From the NCBI RefSeq assembly GCF_000813125.1, contig NZ_BASE01000131.1, positions 1 through 58,218 on the forward strand: a stretch of DNA of 58,218 nucleotides, read 5' to 3'. The notes under the pieces were generated by a model that saw only the letters and a list, made by a program, of their open reading frames with translations, made no database searches and had not been told where the DNA came from. Both the position numbers and the translations under genes were made by a program. How positions within the stretch are numbered: the stretch's first letter is position 1; each line of letters begins with the position of its first letter. Shown here piece after piece: positions 42,845-51,905 of the stretch. The stretch comes from Mesobacillus selenatarsenatis SF-1. Its GTDB lineage: Bacteria; Bacillota; Bacilli; Bacillales; Cytobacillaceae.

Positions 42845-44336
42845 GGTTATCCTCCTCTTCTGCCATTTCTTCTGAATACCGGTTTTGGAACTGAATTGAA
42901 TAATCGATGCCAAGACCTATGAGAATTGGAAACACAGCCATGGATACCATCGTTATTGGAATCTGTATCCACCCCATCAAGCCCACTGTTCCAATGACTG
43001 CTATTAAAATGATCCCCAGAGGAAGTAAGCGCCAACTTACATTAAAGGTAAAAAATAAGATGATGATCATGAATAATATAGATAACATCATCATTTTCTG
43101 CATGCTTTCCTTCATCGATGAACGGATGGCATCATCCAGAACTGGTTTTCCGGAAACCATCGTATCTGTTGACTCTATTTGATTTTCATTCAGATAGGAC
43201 TTAACCATATTCGAAACTTCACTTTTTACATCGTCGGAAATATTTCCGTCAAATTTCACGATCATGATCATAGTTTGATCCTCAATGACGACTTCATTAA
43301 ATATCTCTCTCTTCTTGCCATTATCATCATAAACCATGTATTCCAGTGTTTCCTGCTTTTCTGGCAACCCTGGTTTCAATGTATCAGAATAGTCATTCAT
43401 TGTACTTAAATTATCACTGATTGAAACCAGTTTTTTGCCCATTTCCATTAAACCATCGCTAAGTTCCATTAAATCTTTAGCTTGTTTTTCCTTTTCTGTC
43501 TGCAAGTTTCCTAATTGTCCCTCTTGGTTTGCTAATCCACTTTCAATCTTTTTTAAACCCTTGATCGTTTGATCTGGAACATTTGGGAGCGTTGCAGATT
43601 TCTGAGCTCCCTGCAGCATTTTTTCGGAAAGCTGGATCAGCTGGATGCTCATTTCATTTATTTGTTCTGATTGCTGTTTCTGCTTGGGGTCATTTGCATC
43701 GTATTTTGAAGCCAAAGCTTCCAGTTTCATGCCTGCTTCTTTTGTTTGGGCTCCAAACTGAGAATAGCCATTAACAAGGCTCATTGTCCCCGCCTTTAGT
43801 TTCTCCTGGCCTTGAATCATGTTATTTATTCCCTGATTAAGTTCCGACATTTGCCCTTCAATATTTGGCAGATGCCCTCCTCCCGAAACATTGCCTTCCA
43901 TCTGCTCCCCGATCTCTATTAATTTTCCTCCCATATCTTTCAGGCCATCCGAAACTTCTCCTATTCCTTCTTTATATTTCTCAGCTTGCTTAGACGATAT
44001 TTCTTCTACCAGAACAACAGGACTCATGACGCTATAAACCTGTTCTTGTGTATTAAGGATTGCTTCAAGATCCTTCATATGTTCCAGCCTGTCAACTGTT
44101 AGCACGTCTTTATCATCAGTTGCTTCATAAACGATGACGATGGATTCTCCGCCGAATTCTTCTTCAAGCAGCTGGTTATTTTTATAGACCATTGATTCTG
44201 TGCTCACAAGTGTCTCATTCCCTGTCGCCATTTGAACGTTCCTTGCTCCTGCAGCTAAAAGCACAACAGCCATTATAGTGACTAAAACTATTTTCACCGG
44301 GTGTTTTGACATCAATGAAGCAATCTTTTTTAGCAT
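42837..44336 (-). CDS. MMPL/RND (HAE3-type) transporter, N-terminal part
   Basis: 499 residues. TM1 (about 13-30), a large extracytoplasmic domain with a long coiled-coil stretch (about 120-320), and TM2-TM4 ending at the RND motif LIGLGIDYSIQFQNRYSEE. It stops where other HAE3 proteins continue without a break. The missing half is the next gene. AGGGGGAG precedes the ATG. Expressed from a strong promoter with a TetR-type palindrome. Confidence 0.85.
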   Translation of the reverse strand: MLKKIASLMSKHPVKIVLVTIMAVVLLAAGARNVQMATGNETLVSTESMVYKNNQLLEEEFGGESIVIVYEATDDKDVLTVDRLEHMKDLEAILNTQEQVYSVMSPVVLVEEISSKQAEKYKEGIGEVSDGLKDMGGKLIEIGEQMEGNVSGGGHLPNIEGQMSELNQGINNMIQGQEKLKAGTMSLVNGYSQFGAQTKEAGMKLEALASKYDANDPKQKQQSEQINEMSIQLIQLSEKMLQGAQKSATLPNVPDQTIKGLKKIESGLANQEGQLGNLQTEKEKQAKDLMELSDGLMEMGKKLVSISDNLSTMNDYSDTLKPGLPEKQETLEYMVYDDNGKKREIFNEVVIEDQTMIMIVKFDGNISDDVKSEVSNMVKSYLNENQIESTDTMVSGKPVLDDAIRSSMKESMQKMMMLSILFMIIILFFTFNVSWRLLPLGIILIAVIGTVGLMGWIQIPITMVSMAVFPILIGLGIDYSIQFQNRYSEEMAEEEDNHE

Positions 44337-44359
44337 TTTCTCTCCCCCTGTTTTTACGA

Positions 44360-44379
44360 ATGTAAGTAATTACTTACAT
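44360..44379. promoter_or_regulatory. TetR-type operator
   Basis: ATGTAAGTAATTACTTACAT, a perfect 20-bp palindrome directly downstream of the -10 box and 24 bp before the first start codon. Repressor binding here would block initiation. Confidence 0.8.
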
Positions 44380-44381
44380 AA

Positions 44382-44410
44382 AGTATACTCAGTCTCTCCC
44401 TCTATGTAAA
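44382..44410 (-). promoter_or_regulatory. Sigma-A promoter of RND/tetR operon
   Basis: Minus strand TTTACA (44410-44405), 17-nt spacer, TATACT (44387-44382). Close to consensus. Confidence 0.85.
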
Positions 44411-44421
44411 GAACAAATTAA

Positions 44422-44456
44422 AAAGGAGTCATCCCCAAAAACTGGGATGACTCCTT
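44422..44456 (-). terminator. Terminator of BCCT transporter gene
   Basis: GGAGTCATCCC / GGGATGACTCC stem with an 8-nt loop and a T-rich minus-strand tail. Confidence 0.9.
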
Positions 44457-44465
44457 ACATCATTA

Positions 44466-45983
44466 TTAAGTCTTACGTTTAGGAATTTTTCCAATCCCCA
44501 GTTCTTTCGCCTCTTGGTTCAATGCTTTTATTAAACTAAGTGCCATTAAGGCCATAATGATTGAGAACGGCAATGCGGCTACGATCATTGTATTTTGCAA
44601 AGCCTGCAGCCCGCCAGAATACAGCAGCACTAAAGAAATAGCAGCCAGCATGATTCCCCATGTGAATTTGATTCTATTTCCTGGTGTCAGTGATCCATTA
44701 GTGGTCATCATCCCTAAAACAAATGTACCTGAGTCTGCTGAAGTGATGAAGAATGTACCGATAAGGATCATTGCCAGGATGGACAATAATGAACTCATTG
44801 GATAATTGGCGAAAACACCAAACAGTGCTTCTTCCGTAGCCAGTTCAGAAATGCTTGCAATTCCTTCATGCTCAAGCATGATCGCTGATCCCCCGAAAGC
44901 TGAAAACCATATGAAGCCAATTAAAGAAGGTACAAGCAGTACACCGAATACAAACTCTCTAATTGTCCGGCCTTTAGAAACTCGAGCTATAAAAATCCCT
45001 ACAAATGGTGCCCAGGCAATCCACCATGCCCAGTAGAAAATGGTCCAGCCATTGATCCATGAACGTACTCCTTCATTTAATGGCGCAATCCGGAAACTCA
45101 TTGCAGGCAAATTTTGAAGGTATGTACCAATTGTGTTGGTAAAAAGGTTCAGGATAAATTGGGTAGGTCCCAAAAACAGCATGGCCACGAGCAATAACCC
45201 AGCAAGTATCATGTTTACATTACTTAAAATCTTGATACCTTTTCCTAGTCCTGTCCAGGCAGAAATCATGAACAATACTGTTACGATCAGGACAATAAAC
45301 AATTGAGTAACGAAACCAGTAGGTATTCCAAATAGGTAAGAAAGTCCTCCGTTAATTTGTACAGCTCCAAATCCTAAAGTTGTTGCCACGCCGACTACAG
45401 TCGCTACAACGGAAATTATATCAATCACTTTTCCAGTGGTGCCATTCGTCTTGTCGCCTAAGATCGGGCTTAGAGTAGCACTAATCAACCCTGGCTTCCC
45501 ATGACGGAAATTGAAATAAGCTAGAACTAATGCAACGATTCCATAAATGGCCCAGGCATGGATACCCCAGTGGAAAAATGTGAATCTCATCGAATCACGA
45601 ATTGCCTGGTCAGACCCGGCCTCCACTCCAGTTGGTGTCGAGACCATATAATGGCTGATTGGTTCAGCAGTGCCCCAGAAAACCAACCCTATTCCCATAC
45701 CTGCGCTGAAGAGCATCGCATACCATGTCAGGGTAGAAAATTCAGGGCGGTCATCCTGCCTGCCAAGTCTAATCTTTCCAAGTGGACTGATCAGAAAATA
45801 CAGACAAACGATTACAATAGCAGAAACAAGAATTAAATAATACCAGCCAAAAGAATCAGTAATGAATGCCTGAATGCTGGCTGTTACTGACTCAAGTTTA
45901 TCTGGAACAAACACACCGAAAAGAACCATCAATAACAAAATTCCAGTCGATATGAAAAAAACAGATGAATCCTTTTTCATCAA
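44466..45983 (-). CDS. BCCT family betaine/choline/carnitine transporter (OpuD-like)
   Basis: 505 residues with 12 transmembrane segments. BCCT motifs: SAGMGIGLVFWGTAEPISHY, FHWGIHAWAIYG and the substrate site region WTIFYWAWWIAWAPFVGIFIARVSKGRTIREF. It imports glycine betaine or related compatible solutes by Na+ symport during osmotic stress. GGGAG precedes two adjacent ATGs (45983 and 45980). A degenerate small reading frame lies upstream. Confidence 0.9.
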   Translation of the reverse strand: MMKKDSSVFFISTGILLLMVLFGVFVPDKLESVTASIQAFITDSFGWYYLILVSAIVIVCLYFLISPLGKIRLGRQDDRPEFSTLTWYAMLFSAGMGIGLVFWGTAEPISHYMVSTPTGVEAGSDQAIRDSMRFTFFHWGIHAWAIYGIVALVLAYFNFRHGKPGLISATLSPILGDKTNGTTGKVIDIISVVATVVGVATTLGFGAVQINGGLSYLFGIPTGFVTQLFIVLIVTVLFMISAWTGLGKGIKILSNVNMILAGLLLVAMLFLGPTQFILNLFTNTIGTYLQNLPAMSFRIAPLNEGVRSWINGWTIFYWAWWIAWAPFVGIFIARVSKGRTIREFVFGVLLVPSLIGFIWFSAFGGSAIMLEHEGIASISELATEEALFGVFANYPMSSLLSILAMILIGTFFITSADSGTFVLGMMTTNGSLTPGNRIKFTWGIMLAAISLVLLYSGGLQALQNTMIVAALPFSIIMALMALSLIKALNQEAKELGIGKIPKRKT

Positions 45984-46028
45984 AAAACTCCCTTCGTCAA
46001 CTTTTGCACCTTAATACCCTAACATAAA

Positions 46029-46288
46029 TTAGAGCTTTTTTAAAAAGATTGTACTTATAACAGAGATAGTATTACCGATTACAGCCATAAAAATGATTGT
46101 CCAATTCAATTTTTCTAAAGCTTCACTTTCAGTTTCAACTACTGCATTCCCCCATATTCTTACCCAGAAACCTAAAGTTATGGACTTCTTTGTTGAATAA
46201 TCCCTTACGCCTAATATGTTTTTTTATGTACTTTCTCCGATAAAACTTTTTTGGCATTGATTGTTGGCTTTCGATTATGAGCTTCCAT
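46029..46288 (-). pseudogene. Frameshifted small membrane-protein gene (tentative)
   Basis: From ATG 46288 the frame reads MEAHNRKPTINAKKVLSEKV and stops just after a run of seven A (46225-46219 on the minus strand). Adding one A would continue into ILGVRDYSTKKSITLGFWVR and a C-terminal transmembrane segment, about 86 residues in all. The downstream half has no start codon of its own. It may be a decayed gene, a sequencing error in the A run, or chance. The remainder of 45984-46521 shows no gene. Confidence 0.3.
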
Positions 46289-46521
46289 CACTTATAGATA
46301 TCACATCGAGGAGACTTCTGCAGTGGAATATGCGTAGGTACCATCAACCTTTTTACTTTTGATTATGCAAGCAACAGAGTTTACGAAAAGTCCCTGGATA
46401 AAACGACGGTTTTACCAACAAATTCCCAATAACATTCTATTAGTCTATTGAACCCTTGTCGAATTTTGATTAAAATTGGTAGAGATGCTCACTTGAAGGA
46501 GAAATGTTAGGAGAAGATATA

Positions 46522-47322
46522 TTGGATAAAAAGTTATTAATTAGATCATTGTCAATTGGAGGCATTTTCTTGGCCACATACCTGGGGGCGGAGAATTTCC
46601 GATCAGTTGAAAATCCAACTGCAGAAACACAAGCTGCGGTTGCACCCAAAATTACCCGAACAGAAGCTCATTCGGTAACTAAAAATATTGCTGATAAAGA
46701 AGTTCTCGAGGATTTCATCAATACTGAAGAGAAAAAAATGATTGAAGGTGTTCCGCACATCAGTCAGCTTCCAGAATTACAACGCGGGTGTGAAGTAACC
46801 AGCTTAACTATGCTGCTGCAGTATGAAGGAATACAAGCCGACAAGATGACCTTGGCTAAGCAGATACATAAAATCCCCTTCCGCGACGCAAATTATGTTC
46901 GCGGCAATCCATATGATGGATTTGTAGGCGATATCCATACATTCAGCAAATCAGGATATGGCGTTTACCACGGTCCTGTAGCAAATCTTGCAGAGAATTA
47001 TCTGCCCGGGAAAATCAAGGACATAACCGGAAAATCAATACATGATGTATATCAACTGATCGAAAACGGCTCACCAGTTTGGGTCATCACCAACTCCACT
47101 TTCGCGCCACTTCCCGAATCAGAGTTTACTGTTTGGAAGACAAATACCGGAAACGTGAAGATCACTTATAGAGAACACAGTGTGCTGATTGTCGGTTATG
47201 ACGAGGAATTTATTTACGTCAACGACCCTCTTGCCAGCGATGGCTATAAAGCCGTTCCACGTACACCTTTCGAAAAAGCCTGGGTACAGATGGGCAGCCA
47301 GGCAATTGGAATTGAAAAATAA
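46522..47322 (+). CDS. C39-type peptidase-like protein (YvpB-like), exported
   Basis: 266 residues. An N-terminal transmembrane/signal segment (about 5-22) is followed by a Peptidase_C39_2 domain: GVPHISQLPELQRGCEVTSLTMLLQ with the catalytic Cys, the His in YREHSVLIVGYD, and the Asn/Asp in VNDPL. Role unknown; probably acts outside the membrane. TTG 46522 follows AGGAGAA by eight to nine bases; ATG 46504 sits too close to its ribosome site. Confidence 0.8.
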   Translation: MDKKLLIRSLSIGGIFLATYLGAENFRSVENPTAETQAAVAPKITRTEAHSVTKNIADKEVLEDFINTEEKKMIEGVPHISQLPELQRGCEVTSLTMLLQYEGIQADKMTLAKQIHKIPFRDANYVRGNPYDGFVGDIHTFSKSGYGVYHGPVANLAENYLPGKIKDITGKSIHDVYQLIENGSPVWVITNSTFAPLPESEFTVWKTNTGNVKITYREHSVLIVGYDEEFIYVNDPLASDGYKAVPRTPFEKAWVQMGSQAIGIEK

Positions 47323-47353
47323 TAGTTTGGTAGTATAAGAGTTTTTTATATAG

Positions 47354-47388
47354 AAAAATCGGCAGGAGCTCTATCCTGCCGATTTTTG
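47354..47388. terminator. Bidirectional terminator
   Basis: AAAATCGGCAGGA / TCCTGCCGATTTT stem with a 6-nt loop, between convergent genes. Confidence 0.95.
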
Positions 47389-47389
47389 A

Positions 47390-48559
47390 TTAAGCATACA
47401 TCTTGTTTTCTTCATTTTTGAAAAAGCTTTTCATCGCGTGGAATACGTCAGCCTTCTGCTTGAGGATAAAGTAACGGAAGTTTTCATCTTTAATGTTTTT
47501 ATACGCGGACATTAGGGTCGAGTGGCGGTTGTACTGATTGACTTCTCCATAACCAAACATATTGGAGACCTTCATCAGTTCTTCTACTAATTTTACACAG
47601 CGGGCATTGTCGGAGGTCAGATTATCACCATCTGAAAAATGGAATGGGTAGATGTTAAACTTGCTTGGATTGTATTTTACATCAATAAGTTCTAATGCTT
47701 TTCGATAGGCGGATGAACAAATGGTACCTCCGCTTTCCCCTTTTGAAAAAAAGTCTTCCTCAGAAACTACCTTTGCCTCTGTATGGTGGGCGATAAATTC
47801 GATTTCAACTGTTTCATACTTGGAACGAAGGAAACGCGTCATCCAGAAGAAAAAGCTCCTCGCCATATATTTTTCCCACAGTCCCATACTTCCACTCGTA
47901 TCCATCATAGCTAGCACAACAGCTTTTGAATCCGGCTTTACGACTTCATTCCATGTCTTGAATTTAAGATCTTCCTTGTAAATTGGGTGAAAAGATGGTT
48001 TCCCGGTCATTGCATTCCGTTTATATGCTGACATCATTGTCCGCTTTTTATCAATATTCCCCATCAATCCAGTTTTCCTGATATCGTTGAATTCAATGTT
48101 CTCAACGAGATGCTCCTGATCTTCCTTTTTCTTGAGATTCGGAAGCTCCAACTCTTTAAATAGCGCTTCCTCAATTTCCATCATAGATACTTCCGCTTCG
48201 TAATAGTCTTCACCGGCCTGGTCTCCTGCGCCTTGCCCTTTCCCTGGACCCTGTTGCTGTCCAGAGCCATCGCGGGCGACGACATCACCGACTTTACTGT
48301 CTCCATCTCCCTGGCCGACATGCTTGTTCTTATCATAGTTATAACGGATTTTGTACTCATCCAGTGACCTTATCGGAATCTTGACGACATCCCTGCCGTT
48401 GGACATGATAATATTCTCTTCTGTAATCAAATCAGGCAGATTGCTCTTTATTGCGTCCTGCACCTTTTCCTGATGGCGCTGTTGGTCATCATGTCCTTTG
48501 CGGTGGAGGGACCAATCTTCCTGGGAAATCACAAACTGGTGATTGCTTTCATCGGTCAT
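47390..48559 (-). CDS. yhbH: Sporulation protein YhbH (DUF444)
   Basis: 389 residues with the DUF444 core: [15 protein letters not shown] (a von Willebrand A-like metal site), [25 protein letters not shown] and [13 protein letters not shown] charged, Gly/Gln-rich linker lies near 80-120. Together with prkA it belongs to the mother-cell (SigE) sporulation programme in B. subtilis. ATG 48559 follows AAAGGAGGGG. The frame upstream to 48622 is not translated. Confidence 0.92.
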   Translation of the reverse strand: MTDESNHQFVISQEDWSLHRKGHDDQQRHQEKVQDAIKSNLPDLITEENIIMSNGRDVVKIPIRSLDEYKIRYNYDKNKHVGQGDGDSKVGDVVARDGSGQQQGPGKGQGAGDQAGEDYYEAEVSMMEIEEALFKELELPNLKKKEDQEHLVENIEFNDIRKTGLMGNIDKKRTMMSAYKRNAMTGKPSFHPIYKEDLKFKTWNEVVKPDSKAVVLAMMDTSGSMGLWEKYMARSFFFWMTRFLRSKYETVEIEFIAHHTEAKVVSEEDFFSKGESGGTICSSAYRKALELIDVKYNPSKFNIYPFHFSDGDNLTSDNARCVKLVEELMKVSNMFGYGEVNQYNRHSTLMSAYKNIKDENFRYFILKQKADVFHAMKSFFKNEENKMYA

Positions 48560-48894
48560 TTTCAACCCCTCCTTTGAAATTTTCATTTTGACGGTAACAT
48601 AATACATCATACTTTCATACAATATCCCGATGGACTTTACCCTGATGGGAATTGTAATTACTCTATCTTATGCAGGAAGACAAAATAATTTACAAATAAT
48701 TTTGACAATTAACAATTTCTCCTATGGATGGACAAGCCCATTTTATCTTAAAACCCCTTTGGGCATTATTGTCCCTTGTTCCAGAAGCTAAGGTGTAAGT
48801 TCTTTTCCGGGGCAGGCTTTCGCCACCTGAATCGCTCTGGGTTTGGAGCGTTATGTATTGTGAAGAAGCTGGAATTCACGAAGAGTTGTTATGA
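48560..48894. other. Region upstream of yhbH
   Basis: About 335 bp with no supported gene. The yhbH promoter should lie here, but I cannot point to convincing SigE elements. Confidence 0.4.
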
Positions 48895-49350
48895 CATGAA
48901 CAAAAAGCGCAAGCGCCTCGTTCAGCCCTGACAAGCGCTGCCCGCCTATGACGCCACGTCCTGTGGCTGGCGGGTCTAGCACATCGTGTGCCTCGGAGGG
49001 CCGACCGGTGAAGTCGTTCTTTGACTTCATTGGGCGGACCGAAATCGAAATGTATAGCCGACTGCCCAGAAACGCAGAAACTGGAGACTCTGACAAAGAA
49101 GCGCTTTTTGCTTCTGCCGGCGGAGTTGAAGTTTCGGAGTTTCTAGGAGGCGACACTAGACAAATTCGAAAAGCGGAGGCGACTGCCCAACTCCGACAAG
49201 CGATGGAGGGCCTGACAGTGAAGTCGTTCTTTGACTTCATTGTCAGGACCGAAGCGTCTCGAGGAGTTAGGAGCCGCAGCTAGACAAGCGACTCGAGGGG
49301 CTAGGCGCTGGAGCTGGATTAAGAAAACTTCATGAAGTTATCCACAACTC
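48895..49350. repeat. GC-rich structured intergenic repeat element
   Basis: Much richer in G+C than its flanks. Two 49-bp copies (48995-49043 and 49205-49253, 210 bp apart) each fold into a long hairpin around GAAGTC-gttcttt-GACTTC. The outer stem differs between copies yet still pairs: CCGACC with GGGCGG, and CCTGAC with GTCAGG. Further pieces such as GACAAGCG recur four times, and the element ends with the palindrome AACTTCATGAAGTT (49327-49340). Reading frames inside it on both strands look spurious. Confidence 0.75.
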
Positions 49351-49378
49351 AATAATATTATAAATTCCTTAACCTCAA

Positions 49379-49411
49379 AAAAATAACCTCTGCTGTATCA
49401 GCAAAGGTTAC
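49379..49411 (-). terminator. Terminator of small hypothetical gene
   Basis: Minus strand AACCTTTGCTG / AGCAGAGGTT with T7. Confidence 0.85.
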
Positions 49412-49590
49412 TTTTTTTCATTCGCTTTATCAAATTGAATCGGATCTGGTACTTTATCGTAGTCCTCTTTCAAGACTTCACCAGTGCGTCGGTGCTCCAT
49501 TTGCTTGCCGAGATCTTCAATTTCTTCTTCATTGCGGGCCATCGAACTATTTTTAGGGACATAGTCTTTCGGCAAATCTTTTTTAGTCAT
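49408..49590 (-). CDS. Small conserved-looking hypothetical protein
   Basis: 60 residues, very hydrophilic, with repeated Lys/Asp/Glu and no cysteine or membrane segment. I do not recognise it. ATG 49590 follows AAGAGGTG by six bases; a GTG at 49599 is inside that site. It lies between prkA and yhbH, each with its own terminator. Confidence 0.65.
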   Translation of the reverse strand: MTKKDLPKDYVPKNSSMARNEEEIEDLGKQMEHRRTGEVLKEDYDKVPDPIQFDKANEKK

Positions 49591-49643
49591 TTTAATCACC
49601 TCTTGCCTGTACTATTCCCTCTATCAGTTTTTTATAAACTAAA

Positions 49644-49670
49644 AGGACCTGCAATCTGCAGGTCCTCACA
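49644..49670 (-). terminator. Terminator of prkA
   Basis: Minus strand AGGACCTGCA / TGCAGGTCCT with a 3-nt loop and TTTTAGTTT tail. Confidence 0.9.
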
Positions 49671-49672
49671 AT

Positions 49673-51568
49673 CTATCTGTTTAACAGGCTTCCGACATAC
49701 CGCAGCAATTCATTTGCCGAGGTGGAGTTGTAACCATGCTCATCGATCAGCCTTGCGACGACATTATTGATTTTCTTCAGTTGCGTCTCATCTGGAGTTT
49801 TCGTTGAAGTCGTAATCTTGACGACATCCTTCAGGTCAGCAAACAGCTTTTTCTGGATCGCTTCTCGCAGGCGGTCATGTGAATTGTAATCAAACCTCTT
49901 GCCTTTACGGGCATAGGCAGAAATCCTGATCAAAATCTCCTCCCGGAACGCTTTCTTGGCATTTTCGGAAATGCCAATCTGCTCCTCGATGGAGCGCATC
50001 AGTTTCTCGTCCGGATTGATTTCCTCACCTGTCAGCTGATCACGCATCTTCGCCTTGTTGCAGTATGCTTCGACGTTATCAAGATAATTATCCATAAGAG
50101 TTTTAGCTGATTCTTCGTATGAGTAGACAAATGCCTTTTGCACTTCTTTTTTCGCAATATCATCGTATTCCTTGCGCGCAATAGAAATATAATTCAGATA
50201 TCGCTCCCTTGTCTCGGCAGTAATCGATGGATGCTGGTCAAGACCTTCCTTGAGTGATCTCAAGACGTCTAATGCATTAATCGTTTTCACTTCTTTTCTG
50301 ATGATTGTTGAAGAAATCCGGTTAATGACATAACGAGGGTCAATTCCGCTCATGCCCTCATCCTGATGCTCTTTTTTCAGTTCCTCAACGTCAGCTCTAT
50401 TGTATCCTTCGACACTCTCGCCATCATAAAGCCTCATCTTCTTGATCAGGTCAATATCGCCTTTTTTTGGATCCTTCAGGCGCGTCAGTATCGTGAACAT
50501 CGCAGCCACCCTAAGGGTATGCGGCGCGATATGGACATCGTTTACATCGCTTTCTCTGATCATCTTGTCATAGATTTTCTCTTCTTCGGACACTTTTAAG
50601 TTATATGGAATCGGCATCACGATAATACGTGAATGCAGGGCTTCATTCTTTTTATTGGAGATAAAGGAACGATATTCGGTTTCATTCGTATGCGCGACAA
50701 TCAGTTCATCCGCGCTGATCAATGCGAATCTTCCCGCTTTAAAATTGCCTTCCTGCGTCAGGCTGAGCAAATGCCAGAGGAATTTTTCATCACACTTCAG
50801 CATTTCCTGGAACTCCATCATTCCCCGGTTCGCCTTGTTCAGCTCGCCATCAAAACGGTATGCCCGCGGGTCGGACTCAGATCCATATTCCGCGATGGTA
50901 GAGAAGTCAATGCTGCCAGTCAAATCCGCAATATCCTGAGATTTTGGATCGGATGGACTGAATGTGCCGATACCCGTCCGCTTATCCTCAGAGAAGAAAA
51001 TCCGCTCGACGATGACATCCTCAATCCTGCCGCCGTATTCCTGTTCGAGTCTCATCATATTAAGCGGCGACAGATTGCCCTCAATCCGAATGCCATATTC
51101 ATCATAAAAATCCTTGCGCAAATGATGCGGAATCATATGCAACGGGTCTTCATGCATCGGGCAGCCCTTAATCGCATAAATTGCGCCCCTGTCTGTATGG
51201 GAATACGCTTCCAGCCCTCTTTTCAGCATCGTGACGAGAGTTGATTTACCGCCGCTTACTGGTCCCATTAACAAAAGGATCCGTTTCCTGACATCCAGCC
51301 TTTTCGCAGCTGGGTGAAAATACTCCTCGACCAGCCTTTCCAATGCTTCCTCAAGCCCAAACAACTGTGCATTAAAGAAGGAATAGCGTTTCTTGCCTTT
51401 ATCGTTTTCAATCCCTGCATCTTTGATCATATTATATACACGAGAATGTGCCGATTGAGCAACCCATGGCTGTTCCTTCACAATTTCAAGATACTCCCTG
51501 AACGTCCCTTCCCACTTCAGCTTTTCTTCATCCTGGCGATACATCTCAATCTTTTTTAAAATATCCAT
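49673..51568 (-). CDS. prkA: PrkA AAA+/serine kinase-like protein
   Basis: 631 residues, equal to B. subtilis PrkA. An N-terminal AAA+ module has Walker A GPVSGGKSTL (about 105-114) and sensor-region DLTGSIDFSTI; the C-terminal third is the PrkA kinase-like domain. It acts in sporulation and stationary phase, described as a serine kinase and also as an ATP-dependent protease. ATG 51568 follows GGGGAGG. The frame extends upstream to 51679 but without a ribosome site. Confidence 0.95.
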   Translation of the reverse strand: MDILKKIEMYRQDEEKLKWEGTFREYLEIVKEQPWVAQSAHSRVYNMIKDAGIENDKGKKRYSFFNAQLFGLEEALERLVEEYFHPAAKRLDVRKRILLLMGPVSGGKSTLVTMLKRGLEAYSHTDRGAIYAIKGCPMHEDPLHMIPHHLRKDFYDEYGIRIEGNLSPLNMMRLEQEYGGRIEDVIVERIFFSEDKRTGIGTFSPSDPKSQDIADLTGSIDFSTIAEYGSESDPRAYRFDGELNKANRGMMEFQEMLKCDEKFLWHLLSLTQEGNFKAGRFALISADELIVAHTNETEYRSFISNKKNEALHSRIIVMPIPYNLKVSEEEKIYDKMIRESDVNDVHIAPHTLRVAAMFTILTRLKDPKKGDIDLIKKMRLYDGESVEGYNRADVEELKKEHQDEGMSGIDPRYVINRISSTIIRKEVKTINALDVLRSLKEGLDQHPSITAETRERYLNYISIARKEYDDIAKKEVQKAFVYSYEESAKTLMDNYLDNVEAYCNKAKMRDQLTGEEINPDEKLMRSIEEQIGISENAKKAFREEILIRISAYARKGKRFDYNSHDRLREAIQKKLFADLKDVVKITTSTKTPDETQLKKINNVVARLIDEHGYNSTSANELLRYVGSLLNR

Positions 51569-51772
51569 ATGGACCTCCCCATCTAGCGTTATCAAGAGAC
51601 GATTAATAAATTCTATGCAGCAAACAATTTGAACATGCGTAAACGTTCCGTCTGGATGATTGTCCTTTTTTACTTTCAACGGGAAAAAATAAGCCCATCC
51701 TTCACAGTTGCGAAATTATAGGATATAATAAATTTTATATGGACAAAACGAATTAAAGGGAGGCTTACATAC

Positions 51773-51868
51773 ATGAAACTAATTCTAATTCTGGGCGTCA
51801 CAGTTGCATTCTTAGCTGCAATCTTCACTTCAGGTTACGATGATAAGCCGGGGATCACAAAAAAATAA
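51773..51868 (+). CDS. 31-residue membrane peptide
   Basis: A short gene: AAAGGGAGG nine bases before ATG, then MKLILILGVTVAFLAAIFTS, a single transmembrane helix or signal, and a charged tail GYDDKPGITKK. A perfect terminator begins at its stop codon, which supports a real small gene. Transcribed divergently from prkA. Function unknown; I do not recognise a family. Confidence 0.7.
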   Translation: MKLILILGVTVAFLAAIFTSGYDDKPGITKK

Positions 51869-51893
51869 AAAGCTGCCGATTGGCAGCTTTTTT
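51868..51893. terminator. Bidirectional terminator
   Basis: AAAGCTGCC / GGCAGCTTT with GATT loop and T6. Confidence 0.9.
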
Positions 51894-51905
51894 ACTTTTC
51901 CATGA

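Noticed and set aside
48851-49283. Reading frames on both strands inside the GC-rich element, one with an internal protein-level repeat (VKSFFDFI twice).
   Set aside because: They are translations of the duplicated hairpin element, lack ribosome sites and overlap each other in antisense; the DNA structure explains the repeat.
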